64,000 nucleotides of DNA from an uncultured Prevotella sp. (GTDB taxonomy: Bacteria > Bacteroidota > Bacteroidia > Bacteroidales > Bacteroidaceae). The position numbers and the translations under genes were made by a program. The stretch lies in the NCBI GenBank assembly GCA_947164965.1, contig CAMUYR010000005.1, positions 102,919-166,918 of the forward strand. Direction: 5' to 3'. The notes beneath the pieces are model-generated. The model was not told the origin of the DNA. It made no database searches and was given only the letters and a program-made list of their open reading frames with translations. Position 1 is the stretch's first letter. Every line of letters begins with the position of its first letter. This document shows positions 8,631 to 16,897 of this stretch, piece after piece.

Positions 8631-8858
8631 TCAAAAACGGATTTTATGAGGTGTACTCTGGTATGGGAATATATCCCATTCCTGGAGTGCTTCATCGGGT
8701 GTGCATCCGTGTTCCATGGCCATGAGGATTTCTTTTTCGAGGCCATGTTTCCTGGCGATATCTATCGCCTGCTCACGGGTGTACTCTGATGAACTTGGGT
8801 GTACTTTGGTGTACCACCATCTCCAGAACAGCGTTCTTATCTTGAAAAGGAATCTCAT
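8631..8858 (-). CDS. Small hypothetical protein after the restriction gene
   Basis: 75 aa. Its ATG overlaps the stop of the restriction endonuclease gene by four bases, a coupling arrangement typical of real genes. The N-terminus is aromatic and basic, and residues 26-60 form a predicted amphipathic helix pair (TREQAIDIARKHGLEKEI). Function unknown; it could be an accessory to the restriction system, but nothing shows it. Confidence 0.5.
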   Translation of the reverse strand: MRFLFKIRTLFWRWWYTKVHPSSSEYTREQAIDIARKHGLEKEILMAMEHGCTPDEALQEWDIFPYQSTPHKIRF

Positions 8859-9766
8859 CGTGGGCCGAGGAATTTATCACCATTCAGGTGGATCATGTGC
8901 TCCGGCTCTTCAGCCAGCCAGATTTCCGTTTCCCAAGCCAGGAAGTCGAAGAACTTCTTGAAGGTCTTGAAGTCGAGGAACGCCGTAACGTAGATCTTTC
9001 CTGCCGTGACATGCTGTGTCATGGCTGTTATCTCCTGAATGCGCTTGGGATCCATCGGTCCTACGGATGTGACGGCTTCGACGAAATAGAGCCAGTTCTT
9101 GTCAGGCCTATAGAGTACGACGTCCGGCATTTTGTCGTGCAGCGTGATACGGAAGCCAAGCTCGCGAAGGCGCTCTTCACGCTTCACGAGGTCTTTCTGG
9201 ATGGTATCGCCGACATAGAGACATTCGGAATTTGGTGCAAAGCGAGGAGCAAATTCCTCAATGATGGCCTTCTGAAGCTGGTTATGTTTACCAGGTGAGA
9301 AGGTGAAGTCCTGACCGTTGATGTTCACGGGCATCTTCTCAATCTGTTTCTTGGAGGCGTAGATGTCAATGAGGCTTTCGTGGTTAGCCATGAAAGCCCT
9401 CAGAGGGGCGTCACTGATTCCCTTGTTCCGCAGGATGTCTACAAACTCCGCTGTCAGTCGCCAGCGGTAGTTGGGACTGTTGGTAGCCACCCCGTTATCT
9501 TCGGTGATGGCTGCCGTCCGGAAGTGATGTAGGGCTTGCTTTCGGAATGTCTCGCGGCTGTTCTCAGCATAAGAGACAGGATAGTTTGCATTTGCAAACT
9601 GGATGATGTCATGGATGCGTAGCCATTCATTCCTTGCCTCGCTCCATGGCGTTTCAGGCTTGATGTTTGCCATGCCCAGGATGGTCAGCACGCAGATGTC
9701 AGACTGCTGCTGCCTGGGTAGGCCGAGAGCTGCCAGCAGCTCCCTTGTCTCTGTCATGTGATCCAT
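8855..9766 (-). CDS. BsuBI/PstI-family type II restriction endonuclease
   Basis: 303 aa, close to the usual length of the PstI/BsuBI family, whose characterised members cut CTGCAG. An N-terminal helical region is followed from ~residue 170 by the nuclease core: a VGDT-containing stretch, then a PDVVLY / WLYFVEAVTSVGP segment giving acidic and lysine-type catalytic positions. The characteristic C-terminal ending HLNGDKFLGP is present. It overlaps the methylase gene by 13 bases, the normal R-M pair layout. CTGCAG sites occur in the window (for example near 1934 and 11662), so if specificity is CTGCAG the host DNA must be methylated. Specificity itself is inferred from the family. Confidence 0.85.
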   Translation of the reverse strand: MDHMTETRELLAALGLPRQQQSDICVLTILGMANIKPETPWSEARNEWLRIHDIIQFANANYPVSYAENSRETFRKQALHHFRTAAITEDNGVATNSPNYRWRLTAEFVDILRNKGISDAPLRAFMANHESLIDIYASKKQIEKMPVNINGQDFTFSPGKHNQLQKAIIEEFAPRFAPNSECLYVGDTIQKDLVKREERLRELGFRITLHDKMPDVVLYRPDKNWLYFVEAVTSVGPMDPKRIQEITAMTQHVTAGKIYVTAFLDFKTFKKFFDFLAWETEIWLAEEPEHMIHLNGDKFLGPR

Positions 9767-11190
9767 TGTCTGATGATGTTATTGCAGGTGGCTTCGCTCA
9801 GGTCGTTTTGTACCATCAACTGCTGACCCATCTCTATGATGGTGTCATGTGACGGTACCGGCATGGCGTTTATCTCTGTCGAGTTGACCTGTGTCGAGCC
9901 GTTTAAGATACGGTAGTAGCTGTCGTATAGGGTGCTGTTCAGCAGTGTATAGATGCCGTAGGCCTCTTCTGCTGTGGCACACCTGATGAAGTTTATCTTG
10001 TTCTGGGTGCCGATATGCTCATACTGGGGATAGTCGGTTGCCAGCAGGATGCCGCATTGCAGGCGGCGGTGTTCCTCCTTGGAGGTGAACCGCTTGACGA
10101 AGACATAGTTTCCGTTGGCTTGCAGGAATCCTGTCCGGTCTGTGACCATATATTCGCCATCCTCTCCTGCTGGCCACACCACCCTGCCGTTTCGGATATG
10201 GTGGGAGTAGAACAGTGGCACAGTCCCTTTGACGGCTCTGTTGCGCAGCACCTCACGGGTACGGAAGTCCACGATGATGCCTGTGTGCATCTTCATCTGA
10301 ACGCTCTGAAGGGTGTCTGGGAGCCTGTTCAGTATTGTCAGCACCTGGCTTTCCTCTGGGCTTGTCACGAGAAAAACATATTCATTGGGTGCGACGACGG
10401 CATTGTACGCCACCTCATAGTGGCGCAGGTCGGCAAAGTCCGACGATGACGATGCCGTCATGCTGACGATCTCAGGACGTGTCACGGTCTTCCTTACCTT
10501 GATGATCATCGTTTCCTGGAGCACGCTCTCACCGTCGAAGACTTTCTCTCGTGAGTCGAAGATATGGATGTCCGTGATCACGCAGTTCCGGAATAGGAAG
10601 TTTCGGAAACGGGCGAAGTACGCCCCTGATGTCCAGGAACGCGGAATGATATACACCAGCTCACCTCCTGGGTGTAGCTGCTGTATGCTCTTAGTCCAAA
10701 AGAGAAAATACAGGTTCGGTGCGCCATAGCACACCTCTGGCAGGGCTTGTGCTTCAGGGGCATCTTTGGGAATTTTTAGATAGGGAGGATTCCCTATCAC
10801 AATGTCATATATTTCCTCCTGCACTTCCTCCAGCAGGAAGTTGTCGGTGATGATATGATAGGTGATATTGTACCGCTTTGCCAGCTCATTGAGGTTTGCC
10901 GTCAATACCGGCAATACCTTATTGTCTATCTCATAGCAGCAGACAAAGAGCTGGCCGTCGTAGCCTTCAGTACGAAGGCGTTCTACCAGAGCGATGCTCA
11001 GCAGGCCGGAGCCTGCCCCTGCATCGAGAATGGATAGTCTTGTTTTCTCCTTATGAAGAGAAAACAGTCCTGCCATGAACTCAGCGGATTTTCGGGAGGT
11101 GAAGAACTGTCCGTACCTCTTCCGCTGAGACTTGGGTATCGACTCGACGAATGCCGCTGTTGCGGCGTATGCTTTTTCAATAGATGTCAT
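9754..11190 (-). CDS. N6-adenine DNA methyltransferase of the PstI-like system
   Basis: 478 aa with start at ATG 11190 (MTSIEKAYAATAAFV). A good -7 box TACCTTTG at 11199-11206 ends only 8 bases before it, so upstream extensions are ruled out and the message is nearly leaderless. The S-adenosylmethionine-binding motif LDAGAGSGLLS and the catalytic motif NPPYLKIP identify a gamma-type adenine methylase. The C-terminal half would carry target recognition. It precedes and overlaps the endonuclease gene, so methylation capacity is made first. It is the protective partner of the PstI-like enzyme. Confidence 0.9.
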   Translation of the reverse strand: MTSIEKAYAATAAFVESIPKSQRKRYGQFFTSRKSAEFMAGLFSLHKEKTRLSILDAGAGSGLLSIALVERLRTEGYDGQLFVCCYEIDNKVLPVLTANLNELAKRYNITYHIITDNFLLEEVQEEIYDIVIGNPPYLKIPKDAPEAQALPEVCYGAPNLYFLFWTKSIQQLHPGGELVYIIPRSWTSGAYFARFRNFLFRNCVITDIHIFDSREKVFDGESVLQETMIIKVRKTVTRPEIVSMTASSSSDFADLRHYEVAYNAVVAPNEYVFLVTSPEESQVLTILNRLPDTLQSVQMKMHTGIIVDFRTREVLRNRAVKGTVPLFYSHHIRNGRVVWPAGEDGEYMVTDRTGFLQANGNYVFVKRFTSKEEHRRLQCGILLATDYPQYEHIGTQNKINFIRCATAEEAYGIYTLLNSTLYDSYYRILNGSTQVNSTEINAMPVPSHDTIIEMGQQLMVQNDLSEATCNNIIRQWIT

Positions 11191-11198
11191 TTCGTTGG

Positions 11199-11230
11199 CA
11201 AAGGTACGAAAAAAGACTGGAAAAAGAGTA
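11199..11230 (-). promoter_or_regulatory. Promoter of the methylase-endonuclease operon
   Basis: -7 box TACCTTTG on the minus strand (11199-11206) with a T-rich -33 region about 20 bases further upstream (around 11222-11230). It is the feature that fixes the methylase start at 11190. Confidence 0.65.
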
Positions 11231-11344
11231 ATCTTTGAAGAAAAACTGCTTGTAGGAAATGTTTTTAAGTTGAAAGTTACATTTGGAAAAGTAGTTTTTG
11301 TAAATTGTCTTGCGATAAATAAAATACTTTTGCGAAGCATTTCT

Positions 11345-11832
11345 CCCGTCGTTTGAGTGTGATATAACAGTCATTAGTGGTGGGCCTGGCAAGGGAGAAC
11401 ATGCAGCATTGTCAAGGGCAGGAACAGGAGCGTGGTGACTTAGAGTAAGCCGTGTATTACCGAACAGGGAGAACGAATATTGCATGATGGTGCTGTAAAC
11501 AGCTGAGTACTCGCCCTCTGTGGCGGTCAGCCGTTTGCAGCATGAGCAGGTGTGTATGATAATACTCTCCTGATCAAGTCAGGCATCATTCATTCTCACC
11601 GGTGATACTCAGTGTCTCTAAGGGTTATCACCACCCTCCAGAGAAAGCCCAATGCCGTATATTCTCCTGCAGCCGTAGAAGGTCGCCACTGGCGTTATGT
11701 CAGAAGAGGATGACGGGGTTATTACGAGATTAGCGAGGATGGTTAGGGGAAATGAGCATCGTAGGAACGATGCGCAGATAGATAGCCTTGGCTGTCTATC
11801 TGGAGGTGTCCGTCACCTTTTCCCGTAGAAAA
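11345..11832 (-). ncRNA. Large structured non-coding region A
   Basis: About 490 bases without a credible gene. It holds blocks homologous to region B at 50.3-51.1 kb. Minus-strand GAATATACGGCAT corresponds to GAATATACAGCAT in B. An AGGGT/ACCCT stem flanked by TCTCT/AGAGA corresponds to AGGGT/ACCTT flanked by TCT/AGA in B. The hairpin GCATCG/CGATGC near 11758-11775 corresponds to CATCGT/ACGATG in B. Differences keep pairing on the minus strand through G-U pairs but would give A-C mismatches on the plus strand, so a minus-strand RNA is favoured. No known RNA family was recognised and no clear promoter was found. Confidence 0.5.
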
Positions 11833-11864
11833 AAGTCCCAGGCATCATCACGACGCAGGGACTT
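11833..11864 (-). terminator. Terminator downstream of the 44-aa gene
   Basis: AAGTCCC (11833-11839) pairs with GGGACTT (11858-11864). On the minus strand the hairpin is followed by TTTTTT. It ends the transcript of the HTH and 44-aa genes. Confidence 0.7.
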
Positions 11865-11906
11865 GCAACAAATAATTAACTAAAAACTATAAATATGAAG
11901 AAAAAA

Positions 11907-12041
11907 CTATTCTATTTCTTTTTCTGTATCTCTCTTTCCGTGTAGCCAGTCATGGATAATCGACTGTAGCTCGTCTCTGGCTTCTTTGTCCTCAAAATGG
12001 CTTCCAAGCTGTCTCACTCTTTTCTTCAGTTCCTGTGACAT
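11907..12041 (-). CDS. Small 44-aa hypothetical protein
   Basis: ATG at 12041, stop at 11907. The sequence is highly charged and helical (MSQELKKRVRQLGSHFEDK at the start), with no membrane span. It follows the HTH gene by 35 bases and precedes a strong terminator, so it is probably the last gene of that transcript. Function unknown. Confidence 0.5.
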   Translation of the reverse strand: MSQELKKRVRQLGSHFEDKEARDELQSIIHDWLHGKRDTEKEIE

Positions 12042-12076
12042 TTCTGTTATTGGGTTTGATAAGTTCTCAAATAAGG

Positions 12077-12445
12077 TTATCTTTGGGCCATTCTTCTATG
12101 GCCGCCGTCGTGACTCCACGCTATCCGGTAGCGAGGATCGTCGTGTCTGGCACCGTCCAGCAGACGGCTCATCAGGAGGTAGTTTCTGACTATCTTCATG
12201 AAAGGTATAATCTCTGTCTCCTGCTGAGGGTTGCCGGTGATGGAATGTGCCTGGGCAGTTCCTGTCAGGATATCGTATTCCGTGACATGATAGAGCGCCG
12301 CCAGCAGCTCGATGACCTGATAGGGTACTTCATCTGTTTTTTGCCGTTCGTAGCTAAGATAGACCATCAGGTCGACACCAAGATATTTGGCGACCTGTTC
12401 CGCTGTATAGCGCACTTTCTTGCGCATGTTTTCGATGATATTCAT
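12077..12445 (-). CDS. XRE-type helix-turn-helix protein
   Basis: 122 aa. Residues ~8-60 match the Cro/C1 HTH layout (RYTAEQVAKYLGVDLMVYLSYE, then QVIELLAALYHVTEYDIL). The C-terminal ~55 residues have no recognised domain. It lies upstream of the restriction-modification genes, beyond region A, and could act as their controller or as a regulator of the operon at 12.5-16.5 kb. Neither role is shown by the sequence. A TAATACGTATTAC palindrome lies near 12461-12473, just upstream of its start, and may be its operator. Confidence 0.7.
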   Translation of the reverse strand: MNIIENMRKKVRYTAEQVAKYLGVDLMVYLSYERQKTDEVPYQVIELLAALYHVTEYDILTGTAQAHSITGNPQQETEIIPFMKIVRNYLLMSRLLDGARHDDPRYRIAWSHDGGHRRMAQR

Positions 12446-12483
12446 ATCATTGTATTATTAGTAATACGTATTACAATATATAT

Positions 12484-13227
12484 TTAAACCTTGACACCTC
12501 TATTTTTTATTTTCTGGTACTCGCGAAGCGTGTCTTTCTGTCTCTCCAGCTGGTTGGAGTAGTACATATCCTCACTGACGTAGGTAAAGAAGCGCATGCT
12601 CGTCATGTTGAGGATCTGTCCGCGAAGCATCCCGCCACCTTGCATGAAGATGTCATAGGATGACAGTACATCCTTGGTGTATTTCTGTGAGGACTTATCC
12701 CCTTCGGTGTCACACCACCGCCAGCGGTTCATGATATTCTCCACTTTCTGGTCGAATGCCAGTTGCAGGCCTTTCGGTTTCAGGTATCGTTCCGTATAGC
12801 GGTTGAAGGCATGAGGTGTGATGTCCACGACACATCCCAGGCCATGGTTGCCAGGTGTCTGACGGAGGTAGTGATACAGTCCGTTTGGATCGAACCAGAA
12901 CACTCCCCTGCCACAGTTGATGTCCTTCCCGTGTTTCAGGTCTTTCGGTGACATATCCTTGGGTGATTTCTCGATGGAGTATGTCGTATAGCAGAAGGCA
13001 AAGAATGACTTTCTTTTCTTCTGTTCCTTCGACCGGCACATGAATACCAGCCTCCAGGGATTGCCGTTATCCTCGAAGGCATAGCGGATAAAGTACGGGA
13101 AACGTGTCCCTCTGCTGAAGCGGTCTGACACGTCATCCATCACGCTGTCGAAGAGTCTCTTCGTCTTTTCCACGACCCTGAAGACCTCATGGAATTTCTC
13201 TTCATCATTCATGTTTTGTAGTATCAT
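12484..13227 (-). CDS. Hypothetical 247-aa protein
   Basis: No signal peptide, membrane span or recognised motif. It is rich in aromatic and basic residues throughout (many W, Y, F, R), as in nucleic-acid-associated proteins. First in reading order after three similar unknown genes on the same strand. An internal ATG at 13212 is a possible alternative start. No function assigned. Confidence 0.6.
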   Translation of the reverse strand: MILQNMNDEEKFHEVFRVVEKTKRLFDSVMDDVSDRFSRGTRFPYFIRYAFEDNGNPWRLVFMCRSKEQKKRKSFFAFCYTTYSIEKSPKDMSPKDLKHGKDINCGRGVFWFDPNGLYHYLRQTPGNHGLGCVVDITPHAFNRYTERYLKPKGLQLAFDQKVENIMNRWRWCDTEGDKSSQKYTKDVLSSYDIFMQGGGMLRGQILNMTSMRFFTYVSEDMYYSNQLERQKDTLREYQKIKNRGVKV

Positions 13228-13257
13228 AGCCTTATATTTTTTAGTTTATCAATCATT

Positions 13258-13845
13258 TCAGAATCCGTATATCTCCTTGAACTTCCTGGCCATGGTGTAG
13301 AAGTTTATCATCTGCTGTCCCTCATGAAATGTCTGTAGCCATTTCCGTCGTGCATAGAGGATCGTCATGTTTTTCCTTTCCTCCAGTGCCAGGTTTCTGA
13401 TGGCTATCCCTGCAGGGAACTTCTCCTCGGTCAGATAGGTGCAGTATGACTTGATATCCGTCATCGTCACCTGTCCTGTCGTCCAGCGGATGGGAATGAA
13501 CAGGTCACGGAAGAGACTATAGTCACGGCTGAGATTGTCGAAGTGTCTCTTCAGCTTACTCCATGTGCTGTTGTTCCAGAATGTCAGTGTCTCATCCAGC
13601 CAGTAGTCCTTTTCCCATCTGCATGCTATCCGCTGTTCATATATGCGTGGTGCCCACTTCATATAGTTTTCAACGTCGTAGGAACACCCGCCGGCTGTTG
13701 CGACGGTATCTGCCGGATGCATCATCGACGTGATACCGGCCATGTTTCCCTGGTTGTTCAGCGTGCGGAATTTCGTGCCGTACCAGAGGTGGTCGTTTGT
13801 CGGTGTGCGGAAGGCATAGATGCCCAGGCTTCTCATCTTGTTCAT
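13258..13845 (-). CDS. Hypothetical 195-aa protein
   Basis: Overlaps the end of the 293-aa gene by four bases, so translation is probably coupled. Composition is similar to its neighbour at 12484, with many aromatic residues, and WKRHF- and RRKW-type basic patches. No recognised domain and no export signal. Confidence 0.6.
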   Translation of the reverse strand: MNKMRSLGIYAFRTPTNDHLWYGTKFRTLNNQGNMAGITSMMHPADTVATAGGCSYDVENYMKWAPRIYEQRIACRWEKDYWLDETLTFWNNSTWSKLKRHFDNLSRDYSLFRDLFIPIRWTTGQVTMTDIKSYCTYLTEEKFPAGIAIRNLALEERKNMTILYARRKWLQTFHEGQQMINFYTMARKFKEIYGF

Positions 13846-14723
13846 AGTCCTGCCTTTTGACGATCCCAGTATGCAGAGCGCCAGCCCTGTGCCATATCAA
13901 TAAGCCATACACGGTTTTCTTCCATCAGGAAGTCCACCGACCAGATGTTAGGTGCCTCTCCCGGCATCTGTAGTGTTGTGACTGTTGCCAGCGCCTTCTC
14001 TATCTGAGGACGATGTTTCTCAAACAAGCGTTTCGTCTCAGCGTCAAGTGTCGGATAAGCCGTCTCATAGACATATGCATCCTCTTGTTTATCCTCACCT
14101 CCGATATAGTAGCAGATGGCATCATGGCAGTAATCCCAGTCCCAGTAGTTAACGGCATATAGAAACTTATGAGTATCGAAATTATAGAATATTTGTATCT
14201 CCGGACGCAGGGGCATCCCATGGTAGATGGTGGGTGTCTCTGCTTTTTCCGGTTCGATATATTCACGCAGGATCAGCTCCAGGTAGCCGCATTTATCGTA
14301 GCAGATAGCCTCGTATTGGATGTTACAGATATTCTTGATAAGCTGCTCTTCGTCCGACTGATTTGTCACCAGGCATCCGTTTATGAAATTGAACTTATGC
14401 GAGTAGCATCCGTTTTTGATGAATATCTTGTGACCGTTCAGCCAGGGTGTCTGTTCTATGACCGGTATTATATGGTCGAGCACCCAACTGTCGATTTTCT
14501 CACTGTCACCCTCCTTTTCCTGGAAGAATGCCTTATACAATTCTTCGGGAACGGGGATGATGATTGACTTAGGAACTGATATTCCGTCATTATCAGCTAT
14601 TTTCTCGATATGCGGGAACCAGTAAGAGAAGTTATTGGGGTTAGTGCGAAGGAAGCTCATAAGCTCCTCATGCATTCTCTGCTGCTCTTCCGGCGTTGGT
14701 TGTTTGAAATAAATGTCTTGCAT
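13842..14723 (-). CDS. Hypothetical 293-aa protein, possibly ATP-grasp-like
   Basis: The end of the protein reads like the last strands of an ATP-grasp ligase (WSVDFLMEENRVWLIDMAQG; a D-F, E-x-x-x-x-x-I-D pattern). The middle contains KIFIKNGCYSHKF and a phosphate-loop-like region. Enzymes of this fold join carboxylates to amines using ATP. The match is by pattern only, so the call is tentative. It sits in an operon of unknown genes. Confidence 0.55.
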   Translation of the reverse strand: MQDIYFKQPTPEEQQRMHEELMSFLRTNPNNFSYWFPHIEKIADNDGISVPKSIIIPVPEELYKAFFQEKEGDSEKIDSWVLDHIIPVIEQTPWLNGHKIFIKNGCYSHKFNFINGCLVTNQSDEEQLIKNICNIQYEAICYDKCGYLELILREYIEPEKAETPTIYHGMPLRPEIQIFYNFDTHKFLYAVNYWDWDYCHDAICYYIGGEDKQEDAYVYETAYPTLDAETKRLFEKHRPQIEKALATVTTLQMPGEAPNIWSVDFLMEENRVWLIDMAQGWRSAYWDRQKAGL

Positions 14724-14740
14724 ATAAAAGTTATTTTCGA

Positions 14741-15103
14741 TTAGTATTTTATATCTGATACGGCAAGAGACGCCAATATCTTCTGTAGTGTTGTAACGCT
14801 CTCAAAGGCATTATTCAGATCCTGTCTGCTGGTGTCCTCGCAGACTTCATATCCCGTTTCCAGGCGACGTTCCATATTATAGATGGCATCGTCGATGTTA
14901 CGTCTGATATATTCCAGGGAGCGACGTGATTTCTTCAGTTGTTCGATATACTTTTCTGAAGTAATTTTTCCGTTACTGTCATTCTCCACCACCGTAACGT
15001 CACCGTTGATGATGATCTCACGCTTTTCATCACTGTCACTACCAGCCAGCCTGTGTTCGATGTAAGTAGCGTTTTTGCCCGTCATTGTGATTTTTCTTGT
15101 CAT
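14741..15103 (-). CDS. Hypothetical 120-aa protein
   Basis: Start taken at the ATG at 15103 (MTRKITMTGKNATY), because the longer frame begins with a GTG overlapping the previous stop. A beta-rich N-terminal half (KITMTGKNATYIEH, EIIINGDVTVV) is followed by a helical C-terminal half with a coiled-coil look. No recognised family. Confidence 0.5.
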   Translation of the reverse strand: MTRKITMTGKNATYIEHRLAGSDSDEKREIIINGDVTVVENDSNGKITSEKYIEQLKKSRRSLEYIRRNIDDAIYNMERRLETGYEVCEDTSRQDLNNAFESVTTLQKILASLAVSDIKY

Positions 15104-15120
15104 AATCTTACCATTATTTG

Positions 15121-15294
15121 TTACCACAGATATTTACGTCCCATTCTATGATAGATAGCCAGAATACGCATAGCCCTTGGTGAATCCCAATTCGGGTCTG
15201 CTGTCGTTGCCAAACGGAAGGCCTGTTCACGGAGCTGGGCGAAGGACTTCTTAAATGTCACGTCCGTGCGGAGTGTATGGAACATCTTTCTCAT
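15121..15294 (-). CDS. Small 57-aa hypothetical protein
   Basis: Start at ATG 15294 (MRKMFHTLRTDVTFKKSFAQ), three bases after the previous gene's stop. It is a basic, helical protein. The longer frame upstream overlaps the 205-aa gene in another phase and is not favoured. Its place within a tight operon supports it being real. Confidence 0.5.
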   Translation of the reverse strand: MRKMFHTLRTDVTFKKSFAQLREQAFRLATTADPNWDSPRAMRILAIYHRMGRKYLW

Positions 15295-15296
15295 GA

Positions 15297-15914
15297 TTAT
15301 CCCTCCCATTTTGTTTTGGAAATAGCACCGTTTTCTTCGTCCGCATGGCTCAGATGGTTGTTCAGAGTATCTTTTGTCCATCCACCTTCAGGAGAGAGAA
15401 GCGCTTCCCTGACGCATTCCTCGCTGCAATAGGCATCAGAGTCATTGACCAGATAGCCCTCATATATCGGCTTGCCACAGTGTTGGCAGATACGGATGGT
15501 CTTCAGCCCATTGCTCTCGATGATAGAATCACGGAGCTGGGGATATTCGATAAAGGACTTACAGATCTGAGCAGCCTCTTTTTCGCTATACCCTTTATTT
15601 TTCAGTTCGTCCTTAACAGTGGTATTGATATACTCCTGCATCTGGGTTGTGGTTATTTCAGTGAAGCGGAAGGGGTTTTTGGTAGCCTTACCGTTGAGTT
15701 GATCAGCGATAAAAGCCTTGACATCCTCAATGGTCTTACCGTCCACTATTAACTGGATGATGTCACCCAAGGCAGTCTGGTAGCCCATATAGGCCGAGCC
15801 TACCTCATGGTCAAGTTCCTTACGTTCCTCCTCAGTCAGTGGGGAATAGTTGTCATACACCTGCTGTGCCAGCTCTTTACGCTTGCTAATGTTTCTCAGT
15901 GTTGTCATAATCAT
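15297..15914 (-). CDS. Zinc-ribbon-containing hypothetical protein
   Basis: 205 aa. A four-cysteine zinc-binding motif lies near residues 140-165 (CQHCGKPI ... YCSEECV), like those that bring small proteins to nucleic acids or partners. The N-terminal part is helical and acidic. Two in-frame ATGs (15914, 15908) are possible. It is within the unknown operon 12.5-16.5 kb that starts behind leader copy 1. Confidence 0.6.
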   Translation of the reverse strand: MIMTTLRNISKRKELAQQVYDNYSPLTEEERKELDHEVGSAYMGYQTALGDIIQLIVDGKTIEDVKAFIADQLNGKATKNPFRFTEITTTQMQEYINTTVKDELKNKGYSEKEAAQICKSFIEYPQLRDSIIESNGLKTIRICQHCGKPIYEGYLVNDSDAYCSEECVREALLSPEGGWTKDTLNNHLSHADEENGAISKTKWEG

Positions 15915-15945
15915 TTATTTTTATTTGTCAGTATAATGGATTATC

Positions 15946-16482
15946 TTATGCTTCAGTATGATAAATTTCACGGGCTGTCTTCTCAAACCACTTGTCGATA
16001 TCGCCGTCTGTCATATCCACCTCTTTCAAACTCTTACGGTAGTTCTCTGCCAGGCTCTTCATTTCAGTGGCAAAGATCTGTTTGAATATTATCTGTTTGA
16101 TATGGTTCAGTCTATTGCCGTAGATGATGCCTTTCTCCAGGATTTCATTATTATAGTAGAAGAATTTATTACCTTCCTGAATAACTTCCTGTGGTGCCGA
16201 TGGGATGCAGTTTTTAATATTATTACCAGAAAAGCCCAGCTTACGCCAGTCACCTACAGTAACATAGCTAAAGCGATCCGTTTCACCGTTGATGATGAGA
16301 TAGTCGAAGTACACCGTTGTATCATCCGTTATGGTGGTGTCCTCACAGATTTTGTCACGTAGTTCATTCCATGCAGCAGCCGGTATAACGACTCCTATCA
16401 GGGTAGCGGTCATTACTTTCTGGTCTTTGTTGTATCTGACGCAGAAGTAACCAGTTGAGAATTTTGTTATTTTCGTATTCAT
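15946..16482 (-). CDS. Hypothetical 178-aa protein, first gene after leader copy 1
   Basis: No signal peptide or membrane span. The N-terminal half is beta-rich (STGYFCVRYNKDQK, MTATLIGVVIP) and the C-terminal half helical. It is the first full gene downstream of the 371-bp repeat and heads the same-strand run down to 12.5 kb. Function unknown. Confidence 0.55.
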   Translation of the reverse strand: MNTKITKFSTGYFCVRYNKDQKVMTATLIGVVIPAAAWNELRDKICEDTTITDDTTVYFDYLIINGETDRFSYVTVGDWRKLGFSGNNIKNCIPSAPQEVIQEGNKFFYYNNEILEKGIIYGNRLNHIKQIIFKQIFATEMKSLAENYRKSLKEVDMTDGDIDKWFEKTAREIYHTEA

Positions 16483-16493
16483 ATTATAATTTG

Positions 16494-16622
16494 TTAATTA
16501 TTTATTGCGCTGTTGTTATTGAACTTATCGGGTATCGAGAGCTGAAAGTCCTTATTTTCTTTTTTTTGGAATTTTTCATCTGTCACCACCCTTTCAAAGA
16601 ACTCATCGGTACATCGTTTCAC
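16494..16622 (-). CDS. Candidate leader ORF in repeat copy 1 (GTG start)
   Basis: A protein-like frame of 42 aa starting at GTG 16622 (VKRCTDEFFERVVTDEKFQ). It is open upstream without an ATG as far as a stop near 16663, with PLPDIPARKKAKT-type residues. It ends 11 bases before the next gene. The copy at 49555-49680 is identical up to the NNN residues, then differs by a 3-base gap and a different ending but stays in frame. It may be a small leader peptide or the remnant of a gene's 3' end. Confidence 0.35.
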   Translation of the reverse strand: MKRCTDEFFERVVTDEKFQKKENKDFQLSIPDKFNNNSAINN

Positions 16623-16882
16623 TGTTTTAGCCTTTTTTCTTGCCGGTATATCAGGGAGAGGTTCTAAAGGCTATAAGCCAAGGAATATCAAGTAAAAAAT
16701 CAGGAATACCCAGATTATGTAGTAATCTGCGGAAGGCTGCCTGAGCTTTTTATGCCGATACTTTAGCCTGTTCATTGGCGACAGCCTGCCTCTCCATACC
16801 TTTGCAAGGGAAAATGGCGTGAAAAAACAGTCAACGTCGAAGAGTTTCCGTTGTTGTGGTGGCAGTATGGAAATCCGTAAGG
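16512..16882. repeat. 371-bp exact direct repeat, copy 1
   Basis: Compared base by base with 49570-49940 and found identical over all 371 bases, at an offset of 33,058. Sequence diverges at once on both sides. It carries the promoter/leader module and most of the leader ORF. Homologous recombination between the copies would delete or circularise the 33 kb between them. Confidence 0.9.
16625..16830 (-). promoter_or_regulatory. Dispersed promoter/structured leader, copy 1
   Basis: The TTTGCAAGGG core is at 16801-16810. On the minus strand it gives a TTCCCTTTG -7 box with TTGACTG about 20 bases upstream as -33. On the plus strand TACCTTTG could also serve as a -7 box. Downstream on the minus strand are GGCAGCCTTCCGC, the hairpin CAGATTA/TAATCTG (16711-16729) and GGGTATTCC. 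The next minus-strand gene begins ~320 bases from the -7 box. Confidence 0.6.
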
Positions 16883-16897
16883 AGAGGATGGCGTCAG

